The notes beneath the pieces were generated by a model. The model saw only the letters and a list, made by a program, of their open reading frames with translations. It did not search any database and was not told the DNA's origin. 64,000 nt of DNA, from contig CABUKU010000015.1 of assembly GCA_902492205.1 (NCBI GenBank), forward strand, positions 1 to 64,000, written 5' to 3'. Origin of the DNA: an uncultured Bacteroides sp. (GTDB taxonomy: Bacteria > Bacteroidota > Bacteroidia > Bacteroidales > Bacteroidaceae). The position numbers and the translations under genes are program-made. Below, piece by piece: positions 43,866-53,671 of the stretch (within the stretch, counting starts at the first letter, position 1; each line of letters opens with the position of its first letter).

Positions 43866-45313
43866 AATGTTGTTGCTAATAATTGTGGATGTTCACGGGA
43901 AGTTTTGAGAATCAATTCTCCAAATAATGTATTCACCCACGCAAACCACGAACGGGTAAAGTCCGATGCATCAATAGAATGGAAAGATTCATGCATAAAA
44001 CCTGTTCCCCCGTCCGTGTCGCGTAGCTGCTTCAGGCAAGCCTGTATTTCTTCGGGATTATCGGTAGTCATGGCCTTTATTATAATACTCATCGGCCAGA
44101 TGTAATCCAAACCGACATGAGGACCACCAACTCCTTCCCCCGCCTTACCTTTGAAGAAGTAAGGATTATTATCACTCCAAATAAACTTTCTTGTATTCAA
44201 ATAAATGCTGTCTTTAGGCGAGCAGTATCCTAAATAAGGAGCAGCCAAAAGACTTGGTACATTGGCATCATCCATGCAAAGAGCATTGCCATAACCGTCT
44301 ACCTCAAACGCATACACTTTTCCGCAAGCCGGATGATTCACTATTCCATATTTACGGATAGCAGCGTCTACTTCATCTGCCAAGTCCGAACATTCTTTTG
44401 CAAAAGTACTGTTCTTATAAACTTTGTTTTCTATCTCTGCCAACTGGCGCAACGATACCACAGCAAACATGTTTGACGGTATTAAAAAGCCATATTGTGT
44501 AGCATCATCAGAAGGACGGAAAGAAGATACAATCAGTCCTACCGGTTTAACAGGTGCTCCCCACCCTCTGTTAATCTGAGAATCAGTTGGGCGGTCACAA
44601 TCACGCATGAAACTGTAAGGACCTAAATTCTCTTTGCGCTGTTGTTCCTTAAAAGTCTTAATAACCAACTTCATAGCTTCATGCCATTGGCTATCAAAAA
44701 CAGAAGTATCTCCCGTCAGTTGCCAATAATGGAAAGCAAGACGTATTGGGTAACAAAGAGAATCTATCTCCCATTTACGCTCATGGAGTTCTTTTACCAT
44801 GTGCTGCGTGTGGTCTGTTTCCCAATAACTTCCCAGTGGTCCGTCATTGAATGCATTTGCATATGGATCAATAATGATGCATTCAGCTTGTCTGTTAATA
44901 AGCCCGGCAACCATTAGCTGCAATTTTTTGTCATCCTTCATCAAAGGCAGATAAGGCCAAACCTGAGCCGAAGAATCACGCAGCCACATAGCTTCAATAT
45001 CTCCCGTAATGACAAACGTATCAGGACGATTTCCTTTCATCTTATGTTTAACTGTCGTATCCAATGTATTTGGAAAGCAGTTTTCAAACATCCAACGAAG
45101 TTTGTCATCTTTAATCTTTTTCTTGGTTTCTTCTATTGTAGCTTCCACAGCCGTAGAGACGAAATGCCTGTTAGCCAAAAGAGGGCGTTTAGACACATAT
45201 TTATCTCCGGTCAGCACTGATGAAGAAAATAAAGAAGACGGATTAACCGCCATTGCAGCTAAAGCGAGCCCTCCTGCTTTCAGGAAATTACGTCGCGACA
45301 TGTCTTTTTTCAT
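43862..45313 (-). CDS. GH125 exo-alpha-1,6-mannosidase
   Basis: 483 residues. The N-terminus carries a twin-arginine signal (SRRNFLKAGG, Arg7-Arg8), so it is probably exported folded by Tat. The remainder is a single GH125 (formerly DUF1237) (alpha/alpha)6 domain with the family phrase VITGDIEAMWLRDSSAQVWPYL. GH125 enzymes invert the configuration at the anomeric carbon and cleave non-reducing alpha-1,6-linked mannose. It lies between the GH63-like gene (13-bp gap) and GH20 (4-bp overlap), and with GH92 would strip mannose branches. Confidence 0.93.
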   Translation of the reverse strand: MKKDMSRRNFLKAGGLALAAMAVNPSSLFSSSVLTGDKYVSKRPLLANRHFVSTAVEATIEETKKKIKDDKLRWMFENCFPNTLDTTVKHKMKGNRPDTFVITGDIEAMWLRDSSAQVWPYLPLMKDDKKLQLMVAGLINRQAECIIIDPYANAFNDGPLGSYWETDHTQHMVKELHERKWEIDSLCYPIRLAFHYWQLTGDTSVFDSQWHEAMKLVIKTFKEQQRKENLGPYSFMRDCDRPTDSQINRGWGAPVKPVGLIVSSFRPSDDATQYGFLIPSNMFAVVSLRQLAEIENKVYKNSTFAKECSDLADEVDAAIRKYGIVNHPACGKVYAFEVDGYGNALCMDDANVPSLLAAPYLGYCSPKDSIYLNTRKFIWSDNNPYFFKGKAGEGVGGPHVGLDYIWPMSIIIKAMTTDNPEEIQACLKQLRDTDGGTGFMHESFHSIDASDFTRSWFAWVNTLFGELILKTSREHPQLLATTL

Positions 45314-45326
45314 GGTATATCAATAT

Positions 45327-46949
45327 TTAATAAGTCTGCTTACCGGAAGTTACATTTATTTTCTTTTCCTTGCCACCATATTGAACAATCAGTTCAAATG
45401 GAATGGAAGAATCAACAGTAATACGTGGCTCATCGTTAACAGAACGTCTTGCATCCGCTTTCAAAGTAATCAAGCCATCGGGACCAAACGGATAACGTTC
45501 AATGCCATTAGCCTCTGTGAGATTCATGTCCCACACAATCTGCTGTTTTGTATAATCACCACGAATACCAATAATGAATTCAATAAATTCGGCAATAGGA
45601 GGAAGTCCTGCCCAACCTACGAATTCTTTCCTTGCCATAAAGCCGGGTTCGGCACTTTCGGGAGCATAGTACTCCCAAAAAGTACCTGTATTTTTATATA
45701 CTTCTAATACCTGATTGTAGTGATTCAAAGCAATTTCTCTAGCTAGCTTCGTATAACCTTTCTGAACAAGTCCGGTCATCACCATATAATTAGTACCCGG
45801 CCATATTCCACCTTGCCAATAACGCCCGTTTTCTTTGTATTTCGGATTGTCTGCAGAAAGAGAAGGTATGCGGTATTTACGATTGAATGTTTTCGGATTA
45901 TCCAGTTCTTTCACCATACGATCCAACTGCTTACTATCTAAAGCATCAGTAAACAACGCCCAATAAGCGCCTATGCCTTTGGTAGTACCCAAGGAACCAT
46001 CAGCATATTGGTCATACAAGAAACCGGTCTTTTCATCCCAAAGATTATCATGTATGTACTTCTTCAACATCTTGGCCTCATCCTCAAAGTCTTCAATTTC
46101 CTGCCAACGTTCTAAATAAAATCCCATTTCAAGCAATAAGTTTGCAGTGAACAACTGCTGTAAGTTTGTATCCAACCACACCATGTGTCCGTGACTATAA
46201 ATCATATTGTATTGCGGTTGAACACGAGGCATATTATCCATACCGGTTCCCCAACCACTTGACCAATAGGTGCCATTCTGCCATGTATGGTTCAACTTCA
46301 ACCATTTATAATAAGCACACAAAGCTGAAAATATTTTATGTAAACGTTCCGTATCACCAAATTGATGATAATAAACCATTTCACACCAAGGCATCAGATT
46401 AGGTCCTGTACTTACCGGATCATAACGCTCAAAACAGTCTGCACCATCGGCTTTTATCTCACGACAAATGAATCCGTCGGGATGCTGTTTTGCATAAAAG
46501 TTATCCAATGTGCGTTGGAATGGGAAGAAACGGGTTCCATAACGGGCAAACATTAAAATGAAAGATGAATCCCACATAAAAATGTTCCCGTTATAAGCTG
46601 TATCCAAATAGCTCGAAACAAATCCTGAACCGGATTGCGGAGCGCGGATATTACCTACGGCGATCTCCCAAGCTCTCCAATACATTTCAAGTTCTTTATC
46701 ATGACCTGCCCATATAGGATTAGGTAAAATTTGCTTTGCCTCCTCAAAACTCTTCGGTTGAATAATTTCAGGTTTAGCTACACGATACTCATTCTCAGCA
46801 ACCAAAGGTTCTTTCAAATAAGTATTTTTGTAAGGCAAATGATACTTTTCATCATTACCACAGGTTTGTGCATTCAGTCCGGAACATACCAGACATGAAA
46901 CAGCCAGCAAGAACAAGAAATGTCTTAATACAGGATATGTTTGTCTCAT
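45327..46949 (-). CDS. GH63-like (MGH1-type) alpha-glycosidase
   Basis: 540 residues with a signal peptide (FLFLLAVSCLVCSGLNAQ). The body is an (alpha/alpha)6 toroid as in trehalase/GH63/GH37 enzymes: GSGFVSSYLDTAYNGNIFMWDSSFI, YWSSGWGTGMDNMPR and NGRYWQGGIWPGTNYMV are typical of GH63 alpha-glucosidases and the mannosylglycerate-hydrolase-like domain. It likely cleaves a terminal alpha-linked glucose or mannose. The exact specificity cannot be judged. It stands 15 bp after the alkaline phosphatase gene and 13 bp before GH125. Confidence 0.8.
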   Translation of the reverse strand: MRQTYPVLRHFLFLLAVSCLVCSGLNAQTCGNDEKYHLPYKNTYLKEPLVAENEYRVAKPEIIQPKSFEEAKQILPNPIWAGHDKELEMYWRAWEIAVGNIRAPQSGSGFVSSYLDTAYNGNIFMWDSSFILMFARYGTRFFPFQRTLDNFYAKQHPDGFICREIKADGADCFERYDPVSTGPNLMPWCEMVYYHQFGDTERLHKIFSALCAYYKWLKLNHTWQNGTYWSSGWGTGMDNMPRVQPQYNMIYSHGHMVWLDTNLQQLFTANLLLEMGFYLERWQEIEDFEDEAKMLKKYIHDNLWDEKTGFLYDQYADGSLGTTKGIGAYWALFTDALDSKQLDRMVKELDNPKTFNRKYRIPSLSADNPKYKENGRYWQGGIWPGTNYMVMTGLVQKGYTKLAREIALNHYNQVLEVYKNTGTFWEYYAPESAEPGFMARKEFVGWAGLPPIAEFIEFIIGIRGDYTKQQIVWDMNLTEANGIERYPFGPDGLITLKADARRSVNDEPRITVDSSIPFELIVQYGGKEKKINVTSGKQTY

Positions 46950-46963
46950 AGCAATTAAAATAT

Positions 46964-48106
46964 TTATAAATTAAGAAGCTTCTTTATCTTGTCAAAGATA
47001 GCAGTATTTTCGAAAATACCGGTAAAGTTTTCCGATCCGGGTCCAAAAGCATAAACAGGAACCATTACACCACTATGACCTCCGGTAGAGAATTTACATA
47101 CAATTTTACCTTCTTTCAAATCACCGTCTACCAAAGTAAGTCCTCCGGTTTCGTGATCGGCAGTAACAACAACTAAAGTTTCTCCGTCTTTTGCAGCCCA
47201 TTCAAATATCTTACCGATAGTACGGTCAAAATCATGAGTTTCCTGCATTAATAAATCAAGATCATTAAAATGACCGTAATCATCCAATTGAGAACCTTCA
47301 ATCATCATAAAGAAGCCGTTTTTATTCTGGTTAAGTAATTCAATCCCCTTCAAAGAAGCACGTGCCAATAAATCGCCACGTTCTGCCGGAAGCGGAGTAT
47401 CAACAGAATAAGGAACGGCAAACACTTTGCCTTTTCTTATTTTCTCTACTTCCTCCCAAGAACGAGGAGTTTGATAACCTTTAGCTCTCAATTCTTTGAA
47501 AAGATCACGTCCATCCTCACGATTTTCAAATAATTTAGCGCCTCCGCCAAAAGCATAATCAACACCGCAATCAACATAATCCGCCACGATTGCAGCTTCT
47601 TGATCTCTATCTATATTATGACAACAAAAATCGGCAGGAGTTGCATCCCATAAACGGCAAGTTACAGCTATACCGGTTGATTTGCCCTTTGCTGCAGCAT
47701 AATCAATTAAAGTTTTCAGAGGTTTACCGCTAGGATCTACACCGACACAATGATAATTAGTTTTTTGTCCTGTTGCCAAAGCAGTACCGCCTGCTCCGGA
47801 ATCGGTAATTAATTTGTTAGCACAATATGTTTTTGACAAACCGACTGCTTGGCAATTATCCAAATTCAATTTACCACGATTGGCTGTCCATGCAGAATAT
47901 ACATGCATTAAACTCATACCATCACCAATCATCAAAATTACATTCTTAATCTTCTTACCTGTAGGCGGAACAACCTTCACCACATCGTAAGGTTTGTCTA
48001 AAACATAAGTTTGTTCTTTATCACGACGGCTCTGTGCTTGTGAAGCAACAGGCAATAATGTTAACGCAAAAGCGAATAATAGACTGTTTAATAATATCTT
48101 TTTCAT
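46964..48106 (-). CDS. Alkaline phosphatase
   Basis: 380 residues with a signal peptide (to about residue 25, SQAQ). It is of the PhoA superfamily: metal-binding ILMIGDGMSLMHV (57-69), nucleophile Ser103 in TDSGAGGTAL and ADHETGGL near the C-terminus. It is shorter than E. coli PhoA but complete for the core. It hydrolyses phosphomonoesters in the periplasm. In this operon it is one of three phosphoesterase-type enzymes, so it probably serves glycan or sugar-phosphate dephosphorylation rather than general phosphate scavenging. Confidence 0.92.
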   Translation of the reverse strand: MKKILLNSLLFAFALTLLPVASQAQSRRDKEQTYVLDKPYDVVKVVPPTGKKIKNVILMIGDGMSLMHVYSAWTANRGKLNLDNCQAVGLSKTYCANKLITDSGAGGTALATGQKTNYHCVGVDPSGKPLKTLIDYAAAKGKSTGIAVTCRLWDATPADFCCHNIDRDQEAAIVADYVDCGVDYAFGGGAKLFENREDGRDLFKELRAKGYQTPRSWEEVEKIRKGKVFAVPYSVDTPLPAERGDLLARASLKGIELLNQNKNGFFMMIEGSQLDDYGHFNDLDLLMQETHDFDRTIGKIFEWAAKDGETLVVVTADHETGGLTLVDGDLKEGKIVCKFSTGGHSGVMVPVYAFGPGSENFTGIFENTAIFDKIKKLLNL

Positions 48107-48130
48107 ATTAAAGATGTTTGGTTTTCCTTA

Positions 48131-49003
48131 TTATTTTACTTCGACAGTTACTAGAACCGGAGCATGGTCGGACACAAAAGCTTCATTTTCTGTTTCAGCC
48201 AAAACTCCATATTTTAAAACGTCAAGTCCCTTATTTACAAACACATAATCAATCAACGGACGTCTGTCATAAGGTAATTTTCCAAAATCATGCCAACTCC
48301 ATGAAGGACCATATACCAAAGGAGCAACTGAACGGGAATCTATCAAATGCTTCGGATTTGATGCATCTGTTACATGTTTAATAACGTCTGATTCAGGCTC
48401 TGCATTAAAGTCTCCGGTAACAACAACGGGTAAACCATTGCTTAATTCAGCCACTTTATCCAATATAAGACTAACTCCCTCTCTACGAGCAGCTACTCCT
48501 ACATGGTCTAAATGTGTATTCAATGCAAATATCTCTTTACCGGAAGTATTGTCTTTCAACTTCGCCCATGAAGCAATACGTTCACAAGCTCCGTCCCATC
48601 CTTTGGAACCGGCTACTTCAGGTGTTTCACTCAACCAGAAATACCCGGAATCAAGAACAGTAAAACGATCCTTTTTATACCAAAGTGCACTATATTCACC
48701 TTTTTCTTTACCATCTTCACGTCCCACACCAATAACATCATATTCGGGTAAACGTTGTTTCAAATCTTCCAACTGATTATGAAGAACTTCTTGAGTTCCT
48801 AAAATATCAGCATCATAGAAATGGATAGCTTTTGCCGCACGATCTTTTCTATATTGCCAGTTATCCAAGCTATCTTCCGGATTATCATAACGAATATTGA
48901 AAGACATTATATTAAATTTAGCCGGTGAATCAGCTTGCTGTTGTTTCACTTGTCCGCATGATGCTGCAAGGAAAGGCAAGAATAATAAAAATAATTTTTT
49001 CAT
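48131..49003 (-). CDS. Endonuclease/exonuclease/phosphatase family lipoprotein
   Basis: 290 residues with lipoprotein signal (FLLFLPFLAASC). The EEP fold motifs are complete: FNIRYDNPED, LGTQEVLHNQ (metal-binding Glu), ALNTHLDHVG, VVTGDFNAEPES and the terminal SDHAPVLV. Members of this group act on phosphodiesters or phosphomonoesters. In Bacteroides mannan loci an EEP gene is often found beside GH92 and GH125, as here. A role in cleaving phosphodiester-linked mannose or sugar phosphates is inferred. It is 18 bp after GH92. Confidence 0.85.
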   Translation of the reverse strand: MKKLFLLFLPFLAASCGQVKQQQADSPAKFNIMSFNIRYDNPEDSLDNWQYRKDRAAKAIHFYDADILGTQEVLHNQLEDLKQRLPEYDVIGVGREDGKEKGEYSALWYKKDRFTVLDSGYFWLSETPEVAGSKGWDGACERIASWAKLKDNTSGKEIFALNTHLDHVGVAARREGVSLILDKVAELSNGLPVVVTGDFNAEPESDVIKHVTDASNPKHLIDSRSVAPLVYGPSWSWHDFGKLPYDRRPLIDYVFVNKGLDVLKYGVLAETENEAFVSDHAPVLVTVEVK

Positions 49004-49021
49004 GATATGTGTTATTAATGG

Positions 49022-51970
49022 TTATTTCACAAATAAGGCTGAAGCCGGAACAGGTACTAATTCTTTAGAAGACGGAAGCTTCCAAGCCCAACTTAAATGT
49101 TCTCCTTCATAATCTTCAAAATAATACAAAGTATATGTATGATAGCCTTTTTTCAAAGCAATTGTACCTGTAGCAGGAATAGCTGCATGAGATCCGTCAT
49201 TATCTACAACCTTTTCATTATCAATCATCAAAATACTTCCATCATCAGATCGTGTTTGGAATGTATAAACTCCATCCTCAGGAACATTTATCAAACCCGT
49301 AAAAATATAGCCAAAATGATCTTCTTGTTTCGCTCCTTTAATAGAAGGTTCCGGCATTACACCCGACTCCAATAATGGAGACTTTTCTACGTCTGCAACT
49401 TTATGATAAAGTCCTTCATAGTATTTATAAGAAGTACCATTCTTTGCAGGTTGTACATTAAGCGGTGCTTTTAATTCAGCCTTTGTTGCCATGATAGAGA
49501 GGGTACGACTTGGAACAAAACCATCTTTAAAACCTTTTGCTTTAATTTGAGTTGTTTTATCCAAGTTGAAGGGTTTCTCGTAAATCTGAGAAGATTCCGT
49601 TGGTTCACTTCCATCCAATGTATATCTGATTTGAGCATCTGCTGTAGTTGTCGATAAAGCTACTTCAATATTATCCATAAACAGATTTAAATCTTTATCA
49701 ACATAGGGTATTGAAACGATACTCTCTTTAGTATATGAGTATGGGGAAGATTCAACAGAAGTCCCTCTTGTCATGTTAGGTTTAGAAGATAAAGTGAAGC
49801 GAAGTTCTCCACCTTCCATCAACTGTGCATAAGTAATGAAGTTTGCATCTATTGTTTTACCATTTAATTCAACTTTATCAATATAGATACTCTTTTCCGG
49901 ATTATTGGCAACTACAGCCAAAGTCTTGCCGTTTGCTAATTTCACTATTGCCTTCTCAAACAAAGGAGTAGTTAATGCAAATTCATTGCTACCCGGGCAT
50001 ACGGAATATAATCCTAAACTTGATAATATATACCATCCGGACATCTGCCCACAATCTTCATTACCACTAATGCCTTCAGGAGTAGGTTGGTACATTTCAT
50101 GTAGCACACGGCGAGTCATTTCCTGAGTTTTCCAAGGTTGCCCTACATAATCATATAAATATGCCATGTGATGGCTTGGCTCATTGCCGTGTGCATACTG
50201 ACCAATCAAACCAGTTATATCAGATATTTCTCCTTCTACACGAGATTCAACAGTAAACAATGAATCAAGACAAGCAATAAATGAATCTTTTCCACCAAAT
50301 AACTGCACCATGCCATTTACATCATGAGGAACAAAGAAACGATATTGCCAAGCCGTAGCCTCAGTATATGCACGGCCGATTTGGAACGGATCAAACGAAG
50401 CTTCCCAATTACCGTCCATTCTCTTACCACGGAAGAACTTGGTAGAACCATCAAAAACATTAATGTAGTTCTGAGAGCGTTCTATATATTTGTCATAAAC
50501 ATCATCTTTACCCATAGCCTTAGCCATCTGAGCTATTGCCCAATCATCATAAGCAAATTCCAATAAACAAGAAATGGATTCTTTCTTAATATTTGAAGGA
50601 ATAAAACCATACTTTATATAATAATCTGCACCCTTCTTATTCTTTTCTGAAGAAACTTGCATAGCTTCCAATGCTTTTTCTGCATCAAATCCACGAATGC
50701 CTTTTAAATAAGCATCAGCTATAACTGATACTGAATGATAACCAACCATTGTTCCTGTTTCACCGGCAGAAAGCGGCCAAATAGGAAGCTCACCCGAAGC
50801 ATCATACATATCTAAGAAAGATATAACCATGTTGTTAACCAAAGTAGTATCAATCAAAGTCATGAGTGGATTCCAAGCACGGAAAGTATCCCACAAAGAA
50901 AAAGTAGAATATTGTTTCTCACCTTTAGGTAAACGGGCTATTTTCATGTCATGACGGCGATAATCACCGTTCACATCACTTACTGTATTAGGAATAATCA
51001 TTGAATGATACATTGCCGTATAGAAATTTGTCATATCTTCCTTACTACCTCCTTCAACAGTTATCGTAGAAAGAACGTCAGACCATCTTGTACGAGCAGC
51101 ATTACGAACAGCATCAAAATCGAAATCCTTCACATCATGTTCCAGATTCTCACGAGCATTTTCAGCACTTACAACGGATAAACCCACTTTTGCAACAACA
51201 GGTTTACCATCTTTTACATTAAATTTAAGGACAGCTTGTAAATCTGTACCTTGTAATTTACCATCTGCCGGCAACAATTCCTTTGCATTGACAAAATCCA
51301 CTGATTCAAAAGGTTGCGAGAATTGAGCAACAAAATAGATATATTGATTATCCACCCATCCTCTTGTTCTACGCATTCCGGCAATCTCATTATCCGATAT
51401 TTTTTCCAATTCAGCTTCATAAATAAAGTCGTTATCTAACAAATGAGCTAAATCTATAATAATTGAAGCCGGTTTATCTTTTGGGAAAGTATAACGATGC
51501 ACTCCTGTATATGTAGTTGCTGTTAATTCAGCTTTTATATTTTCATCTTTCAATACAACGGAATAATATCCGGCTTCCGCTTTCTCATCTGCATGAGAAA
51601 ATGCAGCAGGTTGATATATATCGCCTTTTGAAGTCAGATCAGTTTCTTGTGTAGTAGGACGGAACAAAATATCTCCCAAATCAATACACCCGGTTCCACT
51701 CAAATGAGTATGAGAAAATCCCAAGAGAGTAGTATCATCATAATGATATCCCGAACAAGCATCCCAGTTTCCACGACGTGTATCGGGGCTCAACTGTACT
51801 GCACCAAATGGAACAGTTGCGCCCGGATAAGTATGTCCATGAAACCCGGTTCCAATCATCGGATTAACATAATCAACAGGAGATTTTTCTGTTGAAGAGC
51901 AAGCTCCCAACATTAACATCAGACTAACTACGCAAAATAAGTTTTTTTTCTTCATCGTTGTGTTCTTCAT
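49022..51970 (-). CDS. GH92 alpha-mannosidase with chitobiase-type and PA14 C-terminal modules
   Basis: About 982 residues from the Met at 51970; a start five codons later (51955) is equally good, and the frame's first Met at 52087 would add a non-signal extension. A lipoprotein signal (LFCVVSLMLMLGAC) precedes the GH92 core (about 25-720) with GTGCIDLGDI, LWDTFRAWNPLMTL and the signature GNEDCGQMSGWY containing the catalytic acid. A chitobiase-C-like repeat follows (IRYTLDGSEPTESS) and then a PA14 domain (GVYTFQTRSDDGSILMIDNE). GH92 enzymes are calcium-dependent exo-alpha-mannosidases (inverting). Confidence 0.94.
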   Translation of the reverse strand: MKNTTMKKKNLFCVVSLMLMLGACSSTEKSPVDYVNPMIGTGFHGHTYPGATVPFGAVQLSPDTRRGNWDACSGYHYDDTTLLGFSHTHLSGTGCIDLGDILFRPTTQETDLTSKGDIYQPAAFSHADEKAEAGYYSVVLKDENIKAELTATTYTGVHRYTFPKDKPASIIIDLAHLLDNDFIYEAELEKISDNEIAGMRRTRGWVDNQYIYFVAQFSQPFESVDFVNAKELLPADGKLQGTDLQAVLKFNVKDGKPVVAKVGLSVVSAENARENLEHDVKDFDFDAVRNAARTRWSDVLSTITVEGGSKEDMTNFYTAMYHSMIIPNTVSDVNGDYRRHDMKIARLPKGEKQYSTFSLWDTFRAWNPLMTLIDTTLVNNMVISFLDMYDASGELPIWPLSAGETGTMVGYHSVSVIADAYLKGIRGFDAEKALEAMQVSSEKNKKGADYYIKYGFIPSNIKKESISCLLEFAYDDWAIAQMAKAMGKDDVYDKYIERSQNYINVFDGSTKFFRGKRMDGNWEASFDPFQIGRAYTEATAWQYRFFVPHDVNGMVQLFGGKDSFIACLDSLFTVESRVEGEISDITGLIGQYAHGNEPSHHMAYLYDYVGQPWKTQEMTRRVLHEMYQPTPEGISGNEDCGQMSGWYILSSLGLYSVCPGSNEFALTTPLFEKAIVKLANGKTLAVVANNPEKSIYIDKVELNGKTIDANFITYAQLMEGGELRFTLSSKPNMTRGTSVESSPYSYTKESIVSIPYVDKDLNLFMDNIEVALSTTTADAQIRYTLDGSEPTESSQIYEKPFNLDKTTQIKAKGFKDGFVPSRTLSIMATKAELKAPLNVQPAKNGTSYKYYEGLYHKVADVEKSPLLESGVMPEPSIKGAKQEDHFGYIFTGLINVPEDGVYTFQTRSDDGSILMIDNEKVVDNDGSHAAIPATGTIALKKGYHTYTLYYFEDYEGEHLSWAWKLPSSKELVPVPASALFVK

Positions 51971-52132
51971 TATTATGAGAAAATTAGGATTGGCTTTTAT
52001 ATAAAGACAACCAAACATTAAATTACCACTAAAAGGAAATTCGATTCTTTTATGAAAAAGAGAGAAAAAGGGGGATATTCGGAACAACAGTGTCCGTTAT
52101 CCCCCATTTTCATATATTAACCAGTCAAACAA

Positions 52133-53659
52133 TTATTTTGCTTCAAAACTTGAATAACCTGGAGCAGGATTGTTAATCAATACACCATTACTGTTATCAA
52201 GTTCTTTTTGCGGTAATGGAAGATGAGCATCTTTTACAGGATCGAATGTACGGCCAAGTCCTTTATCTGCATATGGATCATCCGGACTTGCATACACTTC
52301 TTTTGCTAATCCCCAACGAACTAAATCATAGTGACGTTCATCTTCATATGCCAACTCACAACGACGTTCATTAACTAAGTCCATAAAAGTTGGAGCATCA
52401 ATTTTAGATAATCCGGCACGCATATGCACCTCATTAAATGATTCTGCAGCTGCCGCTACTCCCGTATTTCTATTATCTGCATTTGCACCAGCTAATTGCA
52501 TAACAGCCTCAGCATGAAGAAGTAAAATATCAGCATAACGTAGCAATGGCACATCTGCACCCGATTCCCATTGCCATTGTGCCAACTTCTTATATGCATT
52601 CGAATATTTAACACACATAAATCCAGTCGACATATCACGTATATTTCCATCTTTAGGATCTGAACTTAAAGTAAACGTTTGTCCTATATAAGAAACAACA
52701 TCACCATCTCCAACAACTGTAGTCATTCTACGTTTATCACCATCAACAAAAGCTTTTCTCAAGCTCAATGTCGGAGCAAAATAATACCATCCCTTACCAC
52801 CTGTCAATTTTTCAGACATTGTTACAGTTGAAGTTATAGTACCATTATTTCTAACAGGTTGATTTGTCAGATTAAATAATACTTCACTACCTTTCTCACC
52901 ATCAATAGAGAATAAATGATCAAAACCATTATCTCCTGTTTTATCTAAAGAATATTTATGAGACTCTATTACCTTCCACGCGTAATCTTTACATAAATCA
53001 AATTTACCCCAATGTGCATACACCTTGGCTAATAAACCATAAGCAGCACCTAAATTAGGACGTCCCCAATCTGAATCAGTACGAATCCATAAATCTTCTT
53101 TCTCAAAATATTTAATAGCTTCTTTCAAATAATTTTCGATATTGATATAAGTCTGTAATTTTGTTTCACGAGGCTTATTATATACGTTTGGAGTCTCAAT
53201 ATCATAGAAAGGAAGTCCCCCATAACGCTTTGCTAGATAAAAATATGCATAAGCGCACAAGAAGTTCGCTTCACCTAACATTATATTCTTCTTTGACTCT
53301 TTCATTTCAATGCCAGGAACATTACTTAATACATCATTAGCACGACGTATTACTTTATACATCACCTGCCAGTTATCATACATACCGCCCGATGTATTTG
53401 TTTTATCTGTAAATCTCGCCAAACGTACAATTTCCGGTTTATCTCGATTTACAACCATGTCATCACTTAAAGGACCAGCCCACCATTGACCACGCCCATA
53501 ACCTTCTTCTTCATAAAATGGCTGATAAGCAGCATCCAAACCTTTTTGAGCATTACCTTCTGTAGCCCAAAGACCAGCCAAACCATAAGGTTCTTTATCC
53601 AAAGAGCACGATGAAGTTGCTAATAATGGCAGTAAAAATAATAATTTATATAATTTCAT
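52133..53659 (-). CDS. SusD/RagB family surface glycan-binding lipoprotein
   Basis: 508 residues with lipoprotein signal (LLFLLPLLATSSC). The SusD TPR-like helices (NFLCAYAYFYLAKRYGGLPFYD near 133-154) and the C-terminal RagB/SusD motif (LVNERRCELAYEDERHYDLVRW near 430-451) are clear. It binds the glycan at the cell surface as a lid over the SusC partner, which lies 12 bp upstream. The genes following it encode the mannose-active enzymes, so the ligand is likely a mannose-containing glycan. Confidence 0.95.
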   Translation of the reverse strand: MKLYKLLFLLPLLATSSCSLDKEPYGLAGLWATEGNAQKGLDAAYQPFYEEEGYGRGQWWAGPLSDDMVVNRDKPEIVRLARFTDKTNTSGGMYDNWQVMYKVIRRANDVLSNVPGIEMKESKKNIMLGEANFLCAYAYFYLAKRYGGLPFYDIETPNVYNKPRETKLQTYINIENYLKEAIKYFEKEDLWIRTDSDWGRPNLGAAYGLLAKVYAHWGKFDLCKDYAWKVIESHKYSLDKTGDNGFDHLFSIDGEKGSEVLFNLTNQPVRNNGTITSTVTMSEKLTGGKGWYYFAPTLSLRKAFVDGDKRRMTTVVGDGDVVSYIGQTFTLSSDPKDGNIRDMSTGFMCVKYSNAYKKLAQWQWESGADVPLLRYADILLLHAEAVMQLAGANADNRNTGVAAAAESFNEVHMRAGLSKIDAPTFMDLVNERRCELAYEDERHYDLVRWGLAKEVYASPDDPYADKGLGRTFDPVKDAHLPLPQKELDNSNGVLINNPAPGYSSFEAK

Positions 53660-53671
53660 AGTTATCGTTAT

